A stretch of 64,000 nucleotides of DNA from Methylomonas rhizoryzae (GTDB lineage Bacteria > Pseudomonadota > Gammaproteobacteria > Methylococcales > Methylomonadaceae): the NCBI RefSeq assembly GCF_008632455.1, contig NZ_CP043929.1:3658001-3722000 (forward strand), written 5' to 3'. The stretch's first letter is position 1; the number at the start of each line of letters is the position of its first letter. The notes beneath the pieces are model-generated. The model saw only the letters and a program-made list of their open reading frames with translations, was not told the origin of the DNA and ran no database searches. The position numbers and the translations under genes were made by a program. This document shows, in pieces, positions 1 to 8,539 of this stretch.

Positions 1-952
1 CAGCGCGCTTCAATAAGACCGGTCCGCCGTTCTTGTCGTAATACAAACGACTACCTACCGGCACCCGGCCGTCGATAGCCGCTTTCAAGTCGTGTTCGAC
101 GTCGACCAATCGATATTCCAAGGTTGCGGTGGTACCCAACAATTCTTTGGCCCGCGCGGTATCCTGAACGCCGGGCAACTGCACGACGATACGGCTGTCG
201 CCTTGTTGTTGAATGATAGGCTCCGCCACCCCAAGCTCGTTGACGCGATTGCGCAGGGTCGTGATGTTTTGTTCCAATGCCGATTTCCTGATGGCGCGAA
301 TTTCCTGCTCGGGCATGGTCAAACTGAATTCCATAGGCCCTGTTTCGGCCAAATCCAAATTACGAAAATCCTTGTTCAATACGGCCGCCGCCGCAACCCG
401 GCTTTCTTCGTCCGGCAAAACCACTTTCAGGGTATCGCCTTCCTTGCTGACCGATTGGTAACGGACTTTAGCCTCGCGCAATGCACTACGAATGTCGTTG
501 TTATAACGCTCGTCGGCTTGCTTGATCGCGGTATCCATATCCACTTCCAGCAGAAAATGCACCCCACCGCGCAAATCCAACCCCAGATACATAGGCTCGG
601 CGCCCAAAGCACCTAGCCACGCCGGGGTAGCGGGAGCCAAATTCAGAGCTACCGTGACTTTGCCGGTCATCTTACCGCGCAGCAAATCGGCGGCTTTCAA
701 CTGCTGATCGGTGTCCGGAAAACGCACCAAGATTTTGCCGTCCTTAAAGTCCAAGGATTTGGTTTGCAATCCGGCCTCGACCAATGCCGCACGTACCGCG
801 TCGGCTTGGCCCTGCTGTAACGGCGTCGCGGTATTGGATGCCAGTTGCACCGCCGGATCGTTGCCGAAAACATTAGGCAACGCGTAAAGCGTGCCGAACA
901 CCAAAACGGCTAACACCAGGATATTTTTCCAAAGCGGGAAATGATTTTGCAT
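1..952 (-). CDS. secD: Protein translocase subunit SecD (N-terminal part, cut by window edge)
   Basis: Translating the minus strand from an ATG at 952 gives an open frame running off the left edge. It starts MQNHFPLWKNILVLAVLVFG, one membrane segment, followed by a large periplasmic region containing the SecD hallmark LGLDLRGGVHFLLEVD at about residues 120-135. SecD works with SecF and YajC at the SecYEG channel, using the proton motive force to pull exported proteins through. yajC lies immediately upstream in the same orientation, the usual yajC-secD-secF order; secF would lie left of the window. About 317 residues are visible of a protein usually near 610. No internal stop was seen. Confidence 0.93.
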   Translation of the reverse strand, partial: MQNHFPLWKNILVLAVLVFGTLYALPNVFGNDPAVQLASNTATPLQQGQADAVRAALVEAGLQTKSLDFKDGKILVRFPDTDQQLKAADLLRGKMTGKVTVALNLAPATPAWLGALGAEPMYLGLDLRGGVHFLLEVDMDTAIKQADERYNNDIRSALREAKVRYQSVSKEGDTLKVVLPDEESRVAAAAVLNKDFRNLDLAETGPMEFSLTMPEQEIRAIRKSALEQNITTLRNRVNELGVAEPIIQQQGDSRIVVQLPGVQDTARAKELLGTTATLEYRLVDVEHDLKAAIDGRVPVGSRLYYDKNGGPVLLKRA

Positions 953-1027
953 GATACGTCCATAACGGCAGCGCAAGCGGCGCTGCGGGTAAAGTTCAGG
1001 TTGGCGCCGCCGAGCGCGACGTCCTGT

Positions 1028-1369
1028 TTACGATTTCTTGTTTAAAGACTTATAAGTTCCTTTAGGCATCATGTTGGCGATAGCATGGCGCTGTACTTGA
1101 ATGAAACTGTTTTCCGACACTTCCAGCTTGACGAAATTGTCGTCGACGTCCGCGACCTTACCCAAAATCCCGCCGGTAGTGACTACTTCGGCGCCTTTGC
1201 TTAAGGCCGCCAACATTTGTTTTTGTTCTTTGTTGCGTTTGGATTGCGGACGGATAAACAGGAAATAAAAGAAAACCAGAACACCCAACGGAAACAGCAT
1301 GCCTTCGAAACCGGGTTGTTGTACGACTGGTGCGGTTTGGGCCACGGCGTCTGAGATAAAAAAGCTCAT
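1028..1369 (-). CDS. yajC: Sec translocon accessory protein YajC
   Basis: The 113-residue protein has a short N-terminus and one transmembrane helix (about residues 24-42, rich in F, L and V) followed by RPQSKRNKEQK. It ends with a small basic domain carrying the YajC pattern of GGILGKV and the spacing before IQVQRHAIANMMPKG. It is an inner-membrane partner of SecDF. It lies 75 bases upstream of secD in the same direction. The usual upstream gene tgt is absent; psd lies there instead, about 115 bases away. Confidence 0.95.
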   Translation of the reverse strand: MSFFISDAVAQTAPVVQQPGFEGMLFPLGVLVFFYFLFIRPQSKRNKEQKQMLAALSKGAEVVTTGGILGKVADVDDNFVKLEVSENSFIQVQRHAIANMMPKGTYKSLNKKS

Positions 1370-1485
1370 CGTTTTCCTCGTCTAATTATTATCGTTTCAA
1401 CGTATAGATAATGGCGTTCGCCAAGTAGTCCACCATTATGCCACATTCGCGGCCATTAGCGCATATCAGGTTGATTTTGGAGTAT

Positions 1486-2346
1486 TTATCCATTCGTCCG
1501 CCCTATATTCTCACCCAACCTAAGAGGCCGGCCGGCTGTTAAATCCGCGTTCCATGTCGTTTTATCCGCTCCGAACAGCACGATGATAGTGGAGCCCATA
1601 TTGAAGCGACCCATTTCAGCGCCTTTTTCCAAACGCGGGGCGTCGGTTGCATATTGCCAAACTCTAGGCTTGGCGCTGCTTGGCGGAGTCACTACGCCGT
1701 GCCAAACCGTTTCGACGCTGGAAACGAAAATCGCCCCTACTAAGATCAGAGCCATGGGCCCCACCTCCGTATCGAAAACACAAACGACACGCTCGTTACG
1801 GGCAAACAAATTCGGCACCGAGGAAACCGTAGCATGGTTGACGCTGAATAGCCGCCCGGGCACATGCACCATTTCCGTTAAGGTTCCGGCCAAAGGCATA
1901 TGCAAGCGATGATAGTCTCTGGGGGACAGGTAAATGGTCGCAAAACTCCCGTCGACGAAAGCTTCGGCCCGGCGAGCGTCACCGCCCAATAATTCCAGTG
2001 CCGTATAGCTGTGGCCCTTGGCCTGAAAGATGCGACCGTCCTGAATACGCCCGGCTTGGCTGACCACGCCGTCGGCCGGACAGGCGATGCTTTCGGCTGC
2101 ACGACAGATCGGCCGCGCCCCGTCTTTCAACTCGCGGGTAAAAAACGCGTTGAAACTGGCGTAATGCTTCGGATCCGGATATTTGGCCTCGGCCATGTCG
2201 ACATTGTATAAACGGATTACCGTGTTGATTAACCAATCCTTCCACGCCGGATGTTCGCAATGGGTCAATTTCGACATCAATAGGGATAGGGCGTGATGAG
2301 GCAGTAAATATTGCGGATAGACGGCCGCGAGAGTTTTAAGATTCAT
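1486..2346 (-). CDS. psd: Phosphatidylserine decarboxylase proenzyme
   Basis: This enzyme converts phosphatidylserine to phosphatidylethanolamine at the inner membrane. The 286-residue length is normal for the bacterial PSD-B type. The pyruvoyl-forming cleavage site is visible near the C-terminus as FNMGSTIIVLFG; the family usually has LGST, so Met replaces Leu while the Gly-Ser bond and Thr are kept. Other conserved blocks are PADGVVSQAG, the YLSPRDYHRLHMP segment with the catalytic histidines, and NERVVCVFDT. The ATG at 2346 overlaps the stop of the upstream FlhB-like gene by 4 bases, so the two are probably translationally coupled. Confidence 0.96.
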   Translation of the reverse strand: MNLKTLAAVYPQYLLPHHALSLLMSKLTHCEHPAWKDWLINTVIRLYNVDMAEAKYPDPKHYASFNAFFTRELKDGARPICRAAESIACPADGVVSQAGRIQDGRIFQAKGHSYTALELLGGDARRAEAFVDGSFATIYLSPRDYHRLHMPLAGTLTEMVHVPGRLFSVNHATVSSVPNLFARNERVVCVFDTEVGPMALILVGAIFVSSVETVWHGVVTPPSSAKPRVWQYATDAPRLEKGAEMGRFNMGSTIIVLFGADKTTWNADLTAGRPLRLGENIGRTNG

Positions 2347-2627
2347 GAATTCCGTTCGGGGGTCTTGCCACTTAGAAAATAAGCGAATGCAATTACTTCA
2401 GCTACAGCGATATACAGCTCTTGAGGAATCTCGTCGCCGAGCGGAACGTGCGCCAAAATCCGCGCCAGCTCGGGCTCGTTTTGCAACGGAATGCCGTGCC
2501 GGTCGGCAATCGCCAGAATTTGTTGCGCAGTAAAACCTTCGCCTTTGGCCGTGACTTTCGGCGCGTTTTTGCCGTCGTATTGCAACGCAACGGCAATGTC
2601 GCTGTTAAAAAAGGTTCTACCGCTCAT
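2343..2627 (-). CDS. Orphan FlhB/EscU-type export-switch C-terminal domain protein
   Basis: The 94-residue protein matches only the cytoplasmic C-terminal domain of FlhB/YscU export-gate proteins. It shows the AVALQYDG strand, the QQILAIADRHGIPLQNEPELAR helix-strand block, and the PLGDEIPQELYIAVAEVIAFAY end. It has no membrane region, and the NPTH autocleavage site of full FlhB is absent. Small stand-alone proteins of this kind (FhlB, YlqH-like) occur in flagellated bacteria and can partly stand in for the FlhB C-terminus; its role here is inferred. It overlaps psd by 4 bases, a pairing with no obvious functional logic. Confidence 0.85.
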   Translation of the reverse strand: MSGRTFFNSDIAVALQYDGKNAPKVTAKGEGFTAQQILAIADRHGIPLQNEPELARILAHVPLGDEIPQELYIAVAEVIAFAYFLSGKTPERNS

Positions 2628-2639
2628 ATTCGCCGAATA

Positions 2640-3029
2640 CTACGGCAGTTGAACCAAAATCGGCGACTGCCAAGCCGGGTTGCGATGTTCGGCGATGACC
2701 GTCGTGTAAATGCCGCCTCTAACGTTGAATTCGGCACGCAAACGCATGAAGTTCGGCGCAATCGCGGCGACGATATGGTCCAGGATTTCATTGGTCACCG
2801 CCTCGTGAAACGCTCCGCGCTCTCGAAAGGTCCACATGTACAGCTTGAGCGATTTAAGTTCTACACAGAGTTTGTCGGGCACGTATTCCAAGATCAATTT
2901 TGCGAAATCGGGTTGTCCCGTCATAGGACATAAACAGGTAAATTCCGGAATATCGATACGAATGGTGAAGTCGCGCGCCGGTCTGGGATTTTCGAATGTA
3001 CCCAGCTCTGAACTTGGTTTTGTACTCAT
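2640..3029 (-). CDS. queF: NADPH-dependent 7-cyano-7-deazaguanine reductase, short type
   Basis: QueF reduces preQ0 to preQ1 in queuosine biosynthesis. The 129-residue length marks the single-domain (YkvM-like) type rather than the two-domain E. coli type. The catalytic cysteine sits in FTCLCPMTGQPDFA, and the substrate-binding motif appears as SLKLYMWTFRERGAFHEA. The ATG at 3029 is followed directly by conserved sequence (ELGTFENP), supporting the start. The gene ends 12 bases before the FlhB-like gene, so queF, flhB-like and psd form one leftward unit. Confidence 0.95.
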   Translation of the reverse strand: MSTKPSSELGTFENPRPARDFTIRIDIPEFTCLCPMTGQPDFAKLILEYVPDKLCVELKSLKLYMWTFRERGAFHEAVTNEILDHIVAAIAPNFMRLRAEFNVRGGIYTTVIAEHRNPAWQSPILVQLP

Positions 3030-3212
3030 GTGTTGTGGCTATTTGATGACAGTTTAAGCAAGAAACGGCAGCCGCCGTCATTATGAGTAGATTTTATCAG
3101 GTATGAACCGCATAAGTTGGAGCGAATGTTTGCTGTTCTTTGCCGTAATTGCGCTACAATCAGGCTCGCTCGAATCGCTAGCAACGTCATTCCACCGAAT
3201 GGGAGGCTAATC

Positions 3213-3530
3213 ATGGATATCAACACCAACTATTCCAAAACCAACCCGGTTTCCGCGCAATTAGCCACAGCCAATAAGACCCCGCAGCCGGTTAAAGCGG
3301 AACCACCCAAAAATCACACCAGCACCGATAGCGTGAGTCTATCCGATCAATCGTTAAAGCTGGCCAAAGCGGCAAATGGCCAAGAAAACAGTGCCGCCGA
3401 CCAAATCGAAGACCGTAATCAAGCGAAAAACCTGACCGACAAAGTGGCTGACGAAATCCGTAGTCAACCCGGTCAAGCCCGGAACGCCGTCGGCAATCTA
3501 AATAGCAACAGCGTGGGGCTGTTGAATTGA
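3213..3530 (+). CDS. Small hydrophilic protein, function unknown (FlgM-like composition)
   Basis: I do not recognise a firm family. The start at 3213 is chosen because a strong ribosome site (gggagg) lies 6-11 bases upstream, although the frame is open further back. The 105-residue product is very polar, without membrane segments, rich in N, Q, S and A. The stretch TDSVSLSDQSLKLAKA resembles the D-x-V-x-L-S segment preceding the sigma-binding region of FlgM anti-sigma factors, but the FlgM C-terminal helices are not clear. It is divergent from queF. Similar Ser/Asn/Gln-rich proteins in flagellated gammaproteobacteria are mostly uncharacterised. Confidence 0.6.
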   Translation: MDINTNYSKTNPVSAQLATANKTPQPVKAEPPKNHTSTDSVSLSDQSLKLAKAANGQENSAADQIEDRNQAKNLTDKVADEIRSQPGQARNAVGNLNSNSVGLLN

Positions 3531-3540
3531 GGTAAATGAT

Positions 3541-3561
3541 CCGTCCCCGTTTCGGGGACGG
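3541..3561. terminator. GC-rich hairpin between convergent genes
   Basis: A perfect 9-bp stem (ccgtccccg / cggggacgg) with a 3-base loop lies 11 bases after the stop at 3530. There is no clear T-run on either side, so it may act as a weak terminator or simply protect transcript ends from both the rightward gene and the leftward cobQ operon. Confidence 0.4.
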
Positions 3562-3631
3562 GCATTGGCCGGCAACAGCGGCTTGCCGGCCGCCGAATCA
3601 GTAACGTGCCGCGCTTGAGGCGGGCACCGCT

Positions 3632-5104
3632 TCAATCACCTGCATAAAATCTTTGCAAAGCCAGCTCCAACGCGGAAAAATCCGCATGTTGCCGCCAGCA
3701 ATCCGCTAACGTATCGATTCCCTCCTCGCGCAATTCACCGAAATCCACTGCTTGCCGTTTATGGCATCCGGCCCAGGCCAACAGCGCGTCGCAGGCTTGC
3801 GGTAAATCAAACATGCCGTGCAAATAGCTACCGGCGATTTGCCCGTCGTCGGAGATCGCCCCGTCCGGCCGATCACCCAGATCGAACAGCGGCCGCTCCA
3901 GTGCCGGGCCACCAGTCGTGCCCATGTGAATTTCGTAACCTGCGACCACCACGCGCTGCCCGGCGAAGGTGCCGGTTACTTGCCGCAGACATTTTTCGGT
4001 CTGCAGAGTCGTTTCCATATCCAACCAGCCTAAGCCCTGACTACTGCCCGGTTCGCCTTCCACCCCGGCCGGATCGTGAATTGCCTGACCCAACATTTGA
4101 AAACCGCCGCAAATACCCAGCAATTTACCGCCGTAACGTAAATGCCGGGCGATGAAATCGTCCCATCCTTGCTGTTTCAAATGTTGCAAGTCGCTACGCA
4201 CCGACTTGCTGCCCGGCAGCACCAGCAAATCCGCACCCGCCACTTGCCTAGGCGCGCGGGCGAACTGCACCTGAACGCCCGGATGCAATTGCAAGGGGTC
4301 GAAGTCGGTGTGATTGCTGAAACTGGGCAACAGCGGCACGACGATTCGAAACGGCTGTTCAGTTGCATCACCTGGCGCGCGCCGATACGCCAATGCGTCC
4401 TCCGCCTCCAAAAATAAATCGTGCAGATAAGGCAGCACCGCCAACACCGGTTTACCGGTTTGCCGGGTAAGCCAATCCAACCCCGGTTGCAGCAAGCCAA
4501 TATCGCCACGAAAACGGTTGATCACAAACCCTATCACCCGGCGGCGCTCGGTTTCGCTTAACAAGGCCAAGGTGCCGACAATGTGCGCGAACACGCCGCC
4601 CCGGTCTATATCGGCGATCAAAATCACCGGACAATCCGCCGCTTCGGCGAAGCCCATATTGGCGATGTCGTGGTCGCGTAAATTGATCTCGGCGGGACTG
4701 CCGGCACCTTCGACGATGACGCTTTGGTACTGCGCGGTCAATCGATGCCAGGATTGCAAAACCGCCGCCAACGCCTGTTGCTTGTAATCGTGATATTGTC
4801 CGGCGCTTTGATTGCTGTGCACCTTGCCGTGGATGATGACTTGCGCGCCCGTATCGCTATTGGGTTTCAGCAACACCGGGTTCATATCGCTGTGCGGCGC
4901 CAAGCCGCAAGCCGCCGCTTGCACGGCTTGCGCTCTGCCGATTTCTCCACCGTCGACAGTTACCGCGCTGTTAAGTGCCATGTTTTGCGGCTTAAATGGC
5001 GCGACGGCGACACCCAAGCGCCGATAGTAGCGGCACAACGCGGTAACTAAGGTACTTTTGCCGGCATCCGAGGTCGTGCCTTGCACCATCAAGGCTTTAG
5101 GAAT
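3632..5104 (-). CDS. cobQ: Cobyric acid synthase
   Basis: CobQ (CbiP) makes the four side-chain amidations that turn adenosylcobyrinate a,c-diamide into adenosylcobyric acid, using glutamine and ATP. The N-terminal P-loop is LMVQGTTSDAGKSTLVTALC, and the C-terminal glutaminase domain carries the nucleophile in LLGICGGFQMLG and a histidine in SYLHGMFD. The frame is open to 5212, but family members start a few residues before LMVQGT. I therefore choose the GTG at 5104 (490 residues), which overlaps the end of bluB by 8 bases. It is the last gene of the leftward cobalamin run. Confidence 0.93.
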   Translation of the reverse strand: MPKALMVQGTTSDAGKSTLVTALCRYYRRLGVAVAPFKPQNMALNSAVTVDGGEIGRAQAVQAAACGLAPHSDMNPVLLKPNSDTGAQVIIHGKVHSNQSAGQYHDYKQQALAAVLQSWHRLTAQYQSVIVEGAGSPAEINLRDHDIANMGFAEAADCPVILIADIDRGGVFAHIVGTLALLSETERRRVIGFVINRFRGDIGLLQPGLDWLTRQTGKPVLAVLPYLHDLFLEAEDALAYRRAPGDATEQPFRIVVPLLPSFSNHTDFDPLQLHPGVQVQFARAPRQVAGADLLVLPGSKSVRSDLQHLKQQGWDDFIARHLRYGGKLLGICGGFQMLGQAIHDPAGVEGEPGSSQGLGWLDMETTLQTEKCLRQVTGTFAGQRVVVAGYEIHMGTTGGPALERPLFDLGDRPDGAISDDGQIAGSYLHGMFDLPQACDALLAWAGCHKRQAVDFGELREEGIDTLADCWRQHADFSALELALQRFYAGD

Positions 5105-5753
5105 CACCGGCCTCCCAAACATTTTCGTACACCATGTCCGACAGGGGTTTCGGACTCGCCCACTGTTCGCATTCCAGCATCGGCTTGGGGTAAAACTCGA
5201 GGACGTAACCAAGACATAAAATTGCTATGGGCTTACTGCCTTCCGGCATGGCTAACAATGTTGCCAATGCCGAAGGGTCGAACAGCGACACCCAGCCCAT
5301 GCCCAGACCTTCCGCGCGCGCCGCCAACCATAAATTCTGTATCGCGCAAGCCGCCGAAGCCACATCCATCTCCGGCAAGGTACGCCGCCCGAACACGTGG
5401 GATTCTCGCCCCTGCGGCAATGCGGCCACCAATAACTCGCCGCATTCCAAAATGCCTTCTACTTTTAAGCGCAGAAACTCGTCGCGACGTTGCCGCAACG
5501 CCTCAGCGGTAAGCTGGCGTTCGCGTTCGACCAGGGCGTGAATCCGCCTGCGCAATTGCTCATCGGTAATGCGGATGAATCGCCAGGGCTGCATCAAACC
5601 GACACTACCGGCCTGATGCGCGGCTTGCAGTATGCGCGCCAACAACTGCGGCTCGATCGGGTCCGACAGGAAATGCCGCATATCACGGCGCTCGGCGATA
5701 GCCCGGTACACGCCGGCGATTTCCCTATCGTCGAATCGGTGCTTGTTTACCAC
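5097..5753 (-). CDS. bluB: 5,6-dimethylbenzimidazole synthase
   Basis: BluB is a flavin-destructase of the nitroreductase fold that cannibalises FMN with oxygen to make the lower ligand of B12. Visible signature segments are RRDMRHFLSDP near the N-terminus (FMN binding), GSVGLMQPWRFI, and the C-terminal LGYVLEFYPKPMLE. The open frame runs to 6107, but the conserved protein begins only around residue 118. A GTG at 5753 gives 218 residues, normal for BluB, and overlaps cobS by 7 bases. An oxygen-dependent BluB fits an aerobic host. Confidence 0.93.
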   Translation of the reverse strand: MVNKHRFDDREIAGVYRAIAERRDMRHFLSDPIEPQLLARILQAAHQAGSVGLMQPWRFIRITDEQLRRRIHALVERERQLTAEALRQRRDEFLRLKVEGILECGELLVAALPQGRESHVFGRRTLPEMDVASAACAIQNLWLAARAEGLGMGWVSLFDPSALATLLAMPEGSKPIAILCLGYVLEFYPKPMLECEQWASPKPLSDMVYENVWEAGDS

Positions 5754-6472
5754 AAGGCAACCGCTAACAACGCCGCGGTTTCCACCAGCTCGACCGCCGC
5801 ACCGTAAACGTCGCCGGTTGCTCCACCCAAGCGTTCCATCGTCGCATAACGTACCCACAACAATATGCCGCCGGCAACCAGCACGTTCGCCCAGCCGAGA
5901 AACATGCCGGCAAAAAACAGCGACACCACCACAACCCAACGCGCTTCGTAAGTCGGTAAATGTTCCAACAATTTTTCCGCCAAGCCTTGGGGGCTGCAAT
6001 AGGGCGTGGACAGCATCAACAATAAAATCGCCGTTCTGCCCAACACCGGCACCAGCATCAGTACGATTAAATTGTGCTGCAACATCAATACCCAAATTGC
6101 ACACCATTTCAGCAACAGCACCATCACCAACACGACCACGGCAATCGCGCCGACGGCCGAATCTTTCATGATGCGCAGACTGCGTTCCTTATCCCCCAAA
6201 CCGCCTACCCAAGCGTCGGCACAATCGGCCAAACCGTCCAAATGCAAACCGCCGGTCAACAACACCCAAACCATCAACACCAATGCAGCGGCAGCCGGCT
6301 CGGCACCGACAGCGGTCGAAGCCAGCGCGACGACGTTCAGCAACACGCCGATCAACAAGCCCACCAAAGGGTAATACAGCGCGCTACGGCCTAATGCCGG
6401 CCCCGAGGCCGACACGCGATAGCGGACCGGAATACGGGTTAAAAATTGAATGGCTAGCAGGAAATAATCCAT
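5747..6472 (-). CDS. cobS: Adenosylcobinamide-GDP ribazoletransferase
   Basis: CobS (CobV) joins alpha-ribazole to adenosylcobinamide-GDP in the membrane, the penultimate or final step of B12 assembly. The 241-residue protein starts MDYFLLAIQFLTRIPV, typical of the family, and has the conserved GGLHLDGLADCADAW motif with acidic metal ligands and several membrane helices. It lies between the TM2 gene (84 bases upstream) and bluB (overlapping). Confidence 0.95.
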   Translation of the reverse strand: MDYFLLAIQFLTRIPVRYRVSASGPALGRSALYYPLVGLLIGVLLNVVALASTAVGAEPAAAALVLMVWVLLTGGLHLDGLADCADAWVGGLGDKERSLRIMKDSAVGAIAVVVLVMVLLLKWCAIWVLMLQHNLIVLMLVPVLGRTAILLLMLSTPYCSPQGLAEKLLEHLPTYEARWVVVVSLFFAGMFLGWANVLVAGGILLWVRYATMERLGGATGDVYGAAVELVETAALLAVALW

Positions 6473-6556
6473 AACCGGGGAAAGAAAATAAAGACTTTAG
6501 AAAAACGAGAACTGTAATCGCACATTATCGAAATCGTAGTGTATGCCTGATTCGGT

Positions 6557-6970
6557 TTATTTCAACTGCCGGCCTTTAGCATCCTTGCGAATGTGGCCGG
6601 TAAAAATCAACACGCCCTCGATAAAACCCCAAACAAAACCGAAACCGCCGAACATGACCGTCACGGCAATCTGCGTGACACCCAAGCCCCAAAAGCCCAA
6701 ATAAAAACGATGTAAGCCGAAGCCGCCGCCGATGATACCTAACAAAGCGGCAATCAAATGATTTTTAACCGGTTTCACCTGGGTTAAATAAGCCCCTACC
6801 GGGCCGATTTCCGTAACCTCGCCGTTTTCATGGTCGAAATCCACATCGTCGCCGACCCGCGGCGCTTCTTGCGACGTCCAGTGGTCGATATGAAATTCGT
6901 AAAACCTATCTTCGTGTTTAACGACTCCTGTTTGGCAGCGTTCGTCGTAACTTTCTATATGCCCAAGCAT
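6557..6970 (-). CDS. TM2-domain membrane protein
   Basis: The start is placed at 6970, giving 137 residues beginning MLGHIESYDERCQTG. The first half (about 1-70) is a soluble domain with alternating charged strands and a GVVKHEDRFYEFH segment that may adopt a small beta-barrel like a cold-shock or OB fold; that fold is inferred. The second half is a TM2 domain: two hydrophobic helices around GGGFGLHRFYLGFWGLG and VWGFIEGVLIFTG, with the DRF-like turn. The function of bacterial TM2 proteins is poorly known. It sits inside the cobalamin genes, 5 bases after cobT, probably as a passenger. Confidence 0.85.
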   Translation of the reverse strand: MLGHIESYDERCQTGVVKHEDRFYEFHIDHWTSQEAPRVGDDVDFDHENGEVTEIGPVGAYLTQVKPVKNHLIAALLGIIGGGFGLHRFYLGFWGLGVTQIAVTVMFGGFGFVWGFIEGVLIFTGHIRKDAKGRQLK

Positions 6971-6975
6971 TGTTA

Positions 6976-8016
6976 TTATCCCGTTGTTATATTTGCTTGT
7001 GTAAACGTGGCCATTTCGCCGTGCAGCCGACACGCCATTTGTAAAACCGGCACCGCCGCCAACGCGCCGCTAGCCTCCCCCAACCGCATCCCCAGGTCCA
7101 AAATCGGCTCTGCGGATAACGCATTCAATACCGTGTGATGGCCTTTTTCCGCCGAGCGGTGGCCGTAGAAAAACCAATCCTTGCAGACCGGTTGAATAGT
7201 CGCCGCCGACAAGGCCGCCACGCTGCTGATAAAGCCGTCGACCATCACCGGCAAACGTGCCGACGCGGCCTCCAGATAAGCCGCCGTCAGTGCGGCGATC
7301 TCGAAGCCGCCCACGCACCGCAATACCTGCCAAGCATCGGTTAACGCCGGCCGGTGCAAAACCAACGCGTGTTCGATGACCTGGGCTTTATGCCGAATTT
7401 GCGCCGAGCTCAAGCCGGTGCCCGCACCGGTGATTTCAGCAGCCGGTAAATTCAACAAGGCAGCGGCGATAGCGCTGGCGCTAGCGGTATTGGCAATGCC
7501 CATTTCCCCGCCGACGAAAAGCTGCGCCCGATGCGCCAGCGCGCGGCCTACCGCGTCCCGGCCGGCTTGCAAGGCCACTTGCAATTGCGCTTCGCTCATG
7601 GCCGGTTCCACCTTAAAGTTTCGAGTGCCGCACCCGGCCCGGCAGGCAAGCACCTGCGGCAGATCTACCGGCTCCAACAAACCCACGTCCACCACCTCGA
7701 ATCCGGCCGCCAGGTAACGCGATAATGCGTTGACCGCCGCCCCGCCGGCGGCGAAGTTTTTGACCATTTGCGCGGTCACCGCTTGCGGAAACGCCGAAAC
7801 GCCTTCCGCGGCAATGCCGTGATCGGCGGCAAACACACTGACCCGGATGTTGTCGAAGCCGGGTTTATCGGTGTTTTGCATGGCTGCCGCACGCACGGCC
7901 AAGGCTTCCAGCTTGCCCAATGAACCGGCAGGCTTGGTCAATTGATTTTGTCTGTCTTGGGCGCGCTGCAAGCCGCTGGCCTCGACAGGCGCGATAATCT
8001 GACTATAGCCGTACAT
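6976..8016 (-). CDS. cobT: Nicotinate-nucleotide-dimethylbenzimidazole phosphoribosyltransferase
   Basis: CobT activates dimethylbenzimidazole by transferring phosphoribose from nicotinate mononucleotide, giving alpha-ribazole phosphate for CobS. Recognisable segments include LTKPAGSLGKLEALAVRAA, VFAADHGIAAEGVSAFP, GEMGIANTASASAIAAALL, and VMVDGFISSVAA followed by the GHRSAEKGH phosphate loop. The catalytic glutamate region lies near the C-terminus in RLGEASGALAAVPVLQ. The 346-residue length is normal. It starts 1 base after cobU ends. Confidence 0.96.
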   Translation of the reverse strand: MYGYSQIIAPVEASGLQRAQDRQNQLTKPAGSLGKLEALAVRAAAMQNTDKPGFDNIRVSVFAADHGIAAEGVSAFPQAVTAQMVKNFAAGGAAVNALSRYLAAGFEVVDVGLLEPVDLPQVLACRAGCGTRNFKVEPAMSEAQLQVALQAGRDAVGRALAHRAQLFVGGEMGIANTASASAIAAALLNLPAAEITGAGTGLSSAQIRHKAQVIEHALVLHRPALTDAWQVLRCVGGFEIAALTAAYLEAASARLPVMVDGFISSVAALSAATIQPVCKDWFFYGHRSAEKGHHTVLNALSAEPILDLGMRLGEASGALAAVPVLQMACRLHGEMATFTQANITTG

Positions 8017-8017
8017 T

Positions 8018-8539
8018 TTACTTGAGCCTTTGCGGCAACCCGGCTGCCACCCAAGTCACCCGGCTGCAAACGGCCGCCAATTCCTGGTGCAGGAAACCGG
8101 CTTCGTCCACAAATCTGCGGCTCATCGCATCCGCAGCCACGATACCCATGCCGACCTCGTTGCTGACTAAAATCACGGCGGATTCGCACTCGCGCGCGCA
8201 CTGCAACAAAGCGGCCTTTTCGTGCCGATAATGCTGGTCTTGCACATTGCCGTCACGATCGAACAGAGCATTGCACAACCATAAGGTCAAACAATCGACC
8301 AGCACCAGCGTTGCGGCATCGGCATGGCGGCGAATCGCTTCAGCCAGCGCCAAAGGTTCCTCGACGGTAAGCCAGGCCGGATCGCGGCCGGCTCTATGTT
8401 TGTCGATACGGCTTCGCATTTCGGCGTCACCGGCCTCGGCGGTGGCGACATATACCACGTTTAAACCGCTGGCCGCGGCTTGCCGTTCCGCATAACGGCT
8501 CTTACCGGAACGAGCGCCGCCCAACACCAGCTCAATCAT
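8018..8539 (-). CDS. cobU: Adenosylcobinamide kinase / adenosylcobinamide-phosphate guanylyltransferase
   Basis: This bifunctional enzyme (CobU/CobP) phosphorylates adenosylcobinamide and then attaches GMP. The P-loop is GGARSGKSRYAE at the N-terminus; VYVATAEAGDAEMRSRIDKH contains the guanylylated-histidine region, and LVDCLTLWLCN and SNEVGMGIVA are family blocks. The 173-residue length is typical. The ATG overlaps the end of the universal-stress gene by 8 bases. Confidence 0.95.
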   Translation of the reverse strand: MIELVLGGARSGKSRYAERQAAASGLNVVYVATAEAGDAEMRSRIDKHRAGRDPAWLTVEEPLALAEAIRRHADAATLVLVDCLTLWLCNALFDRDGNVQDQHYRHEKAALLQCARECESAVILVSNEVGMGIVAADAMSRRFVDEAGFLHQELAAVCSRVTWVAAGLPQRLK

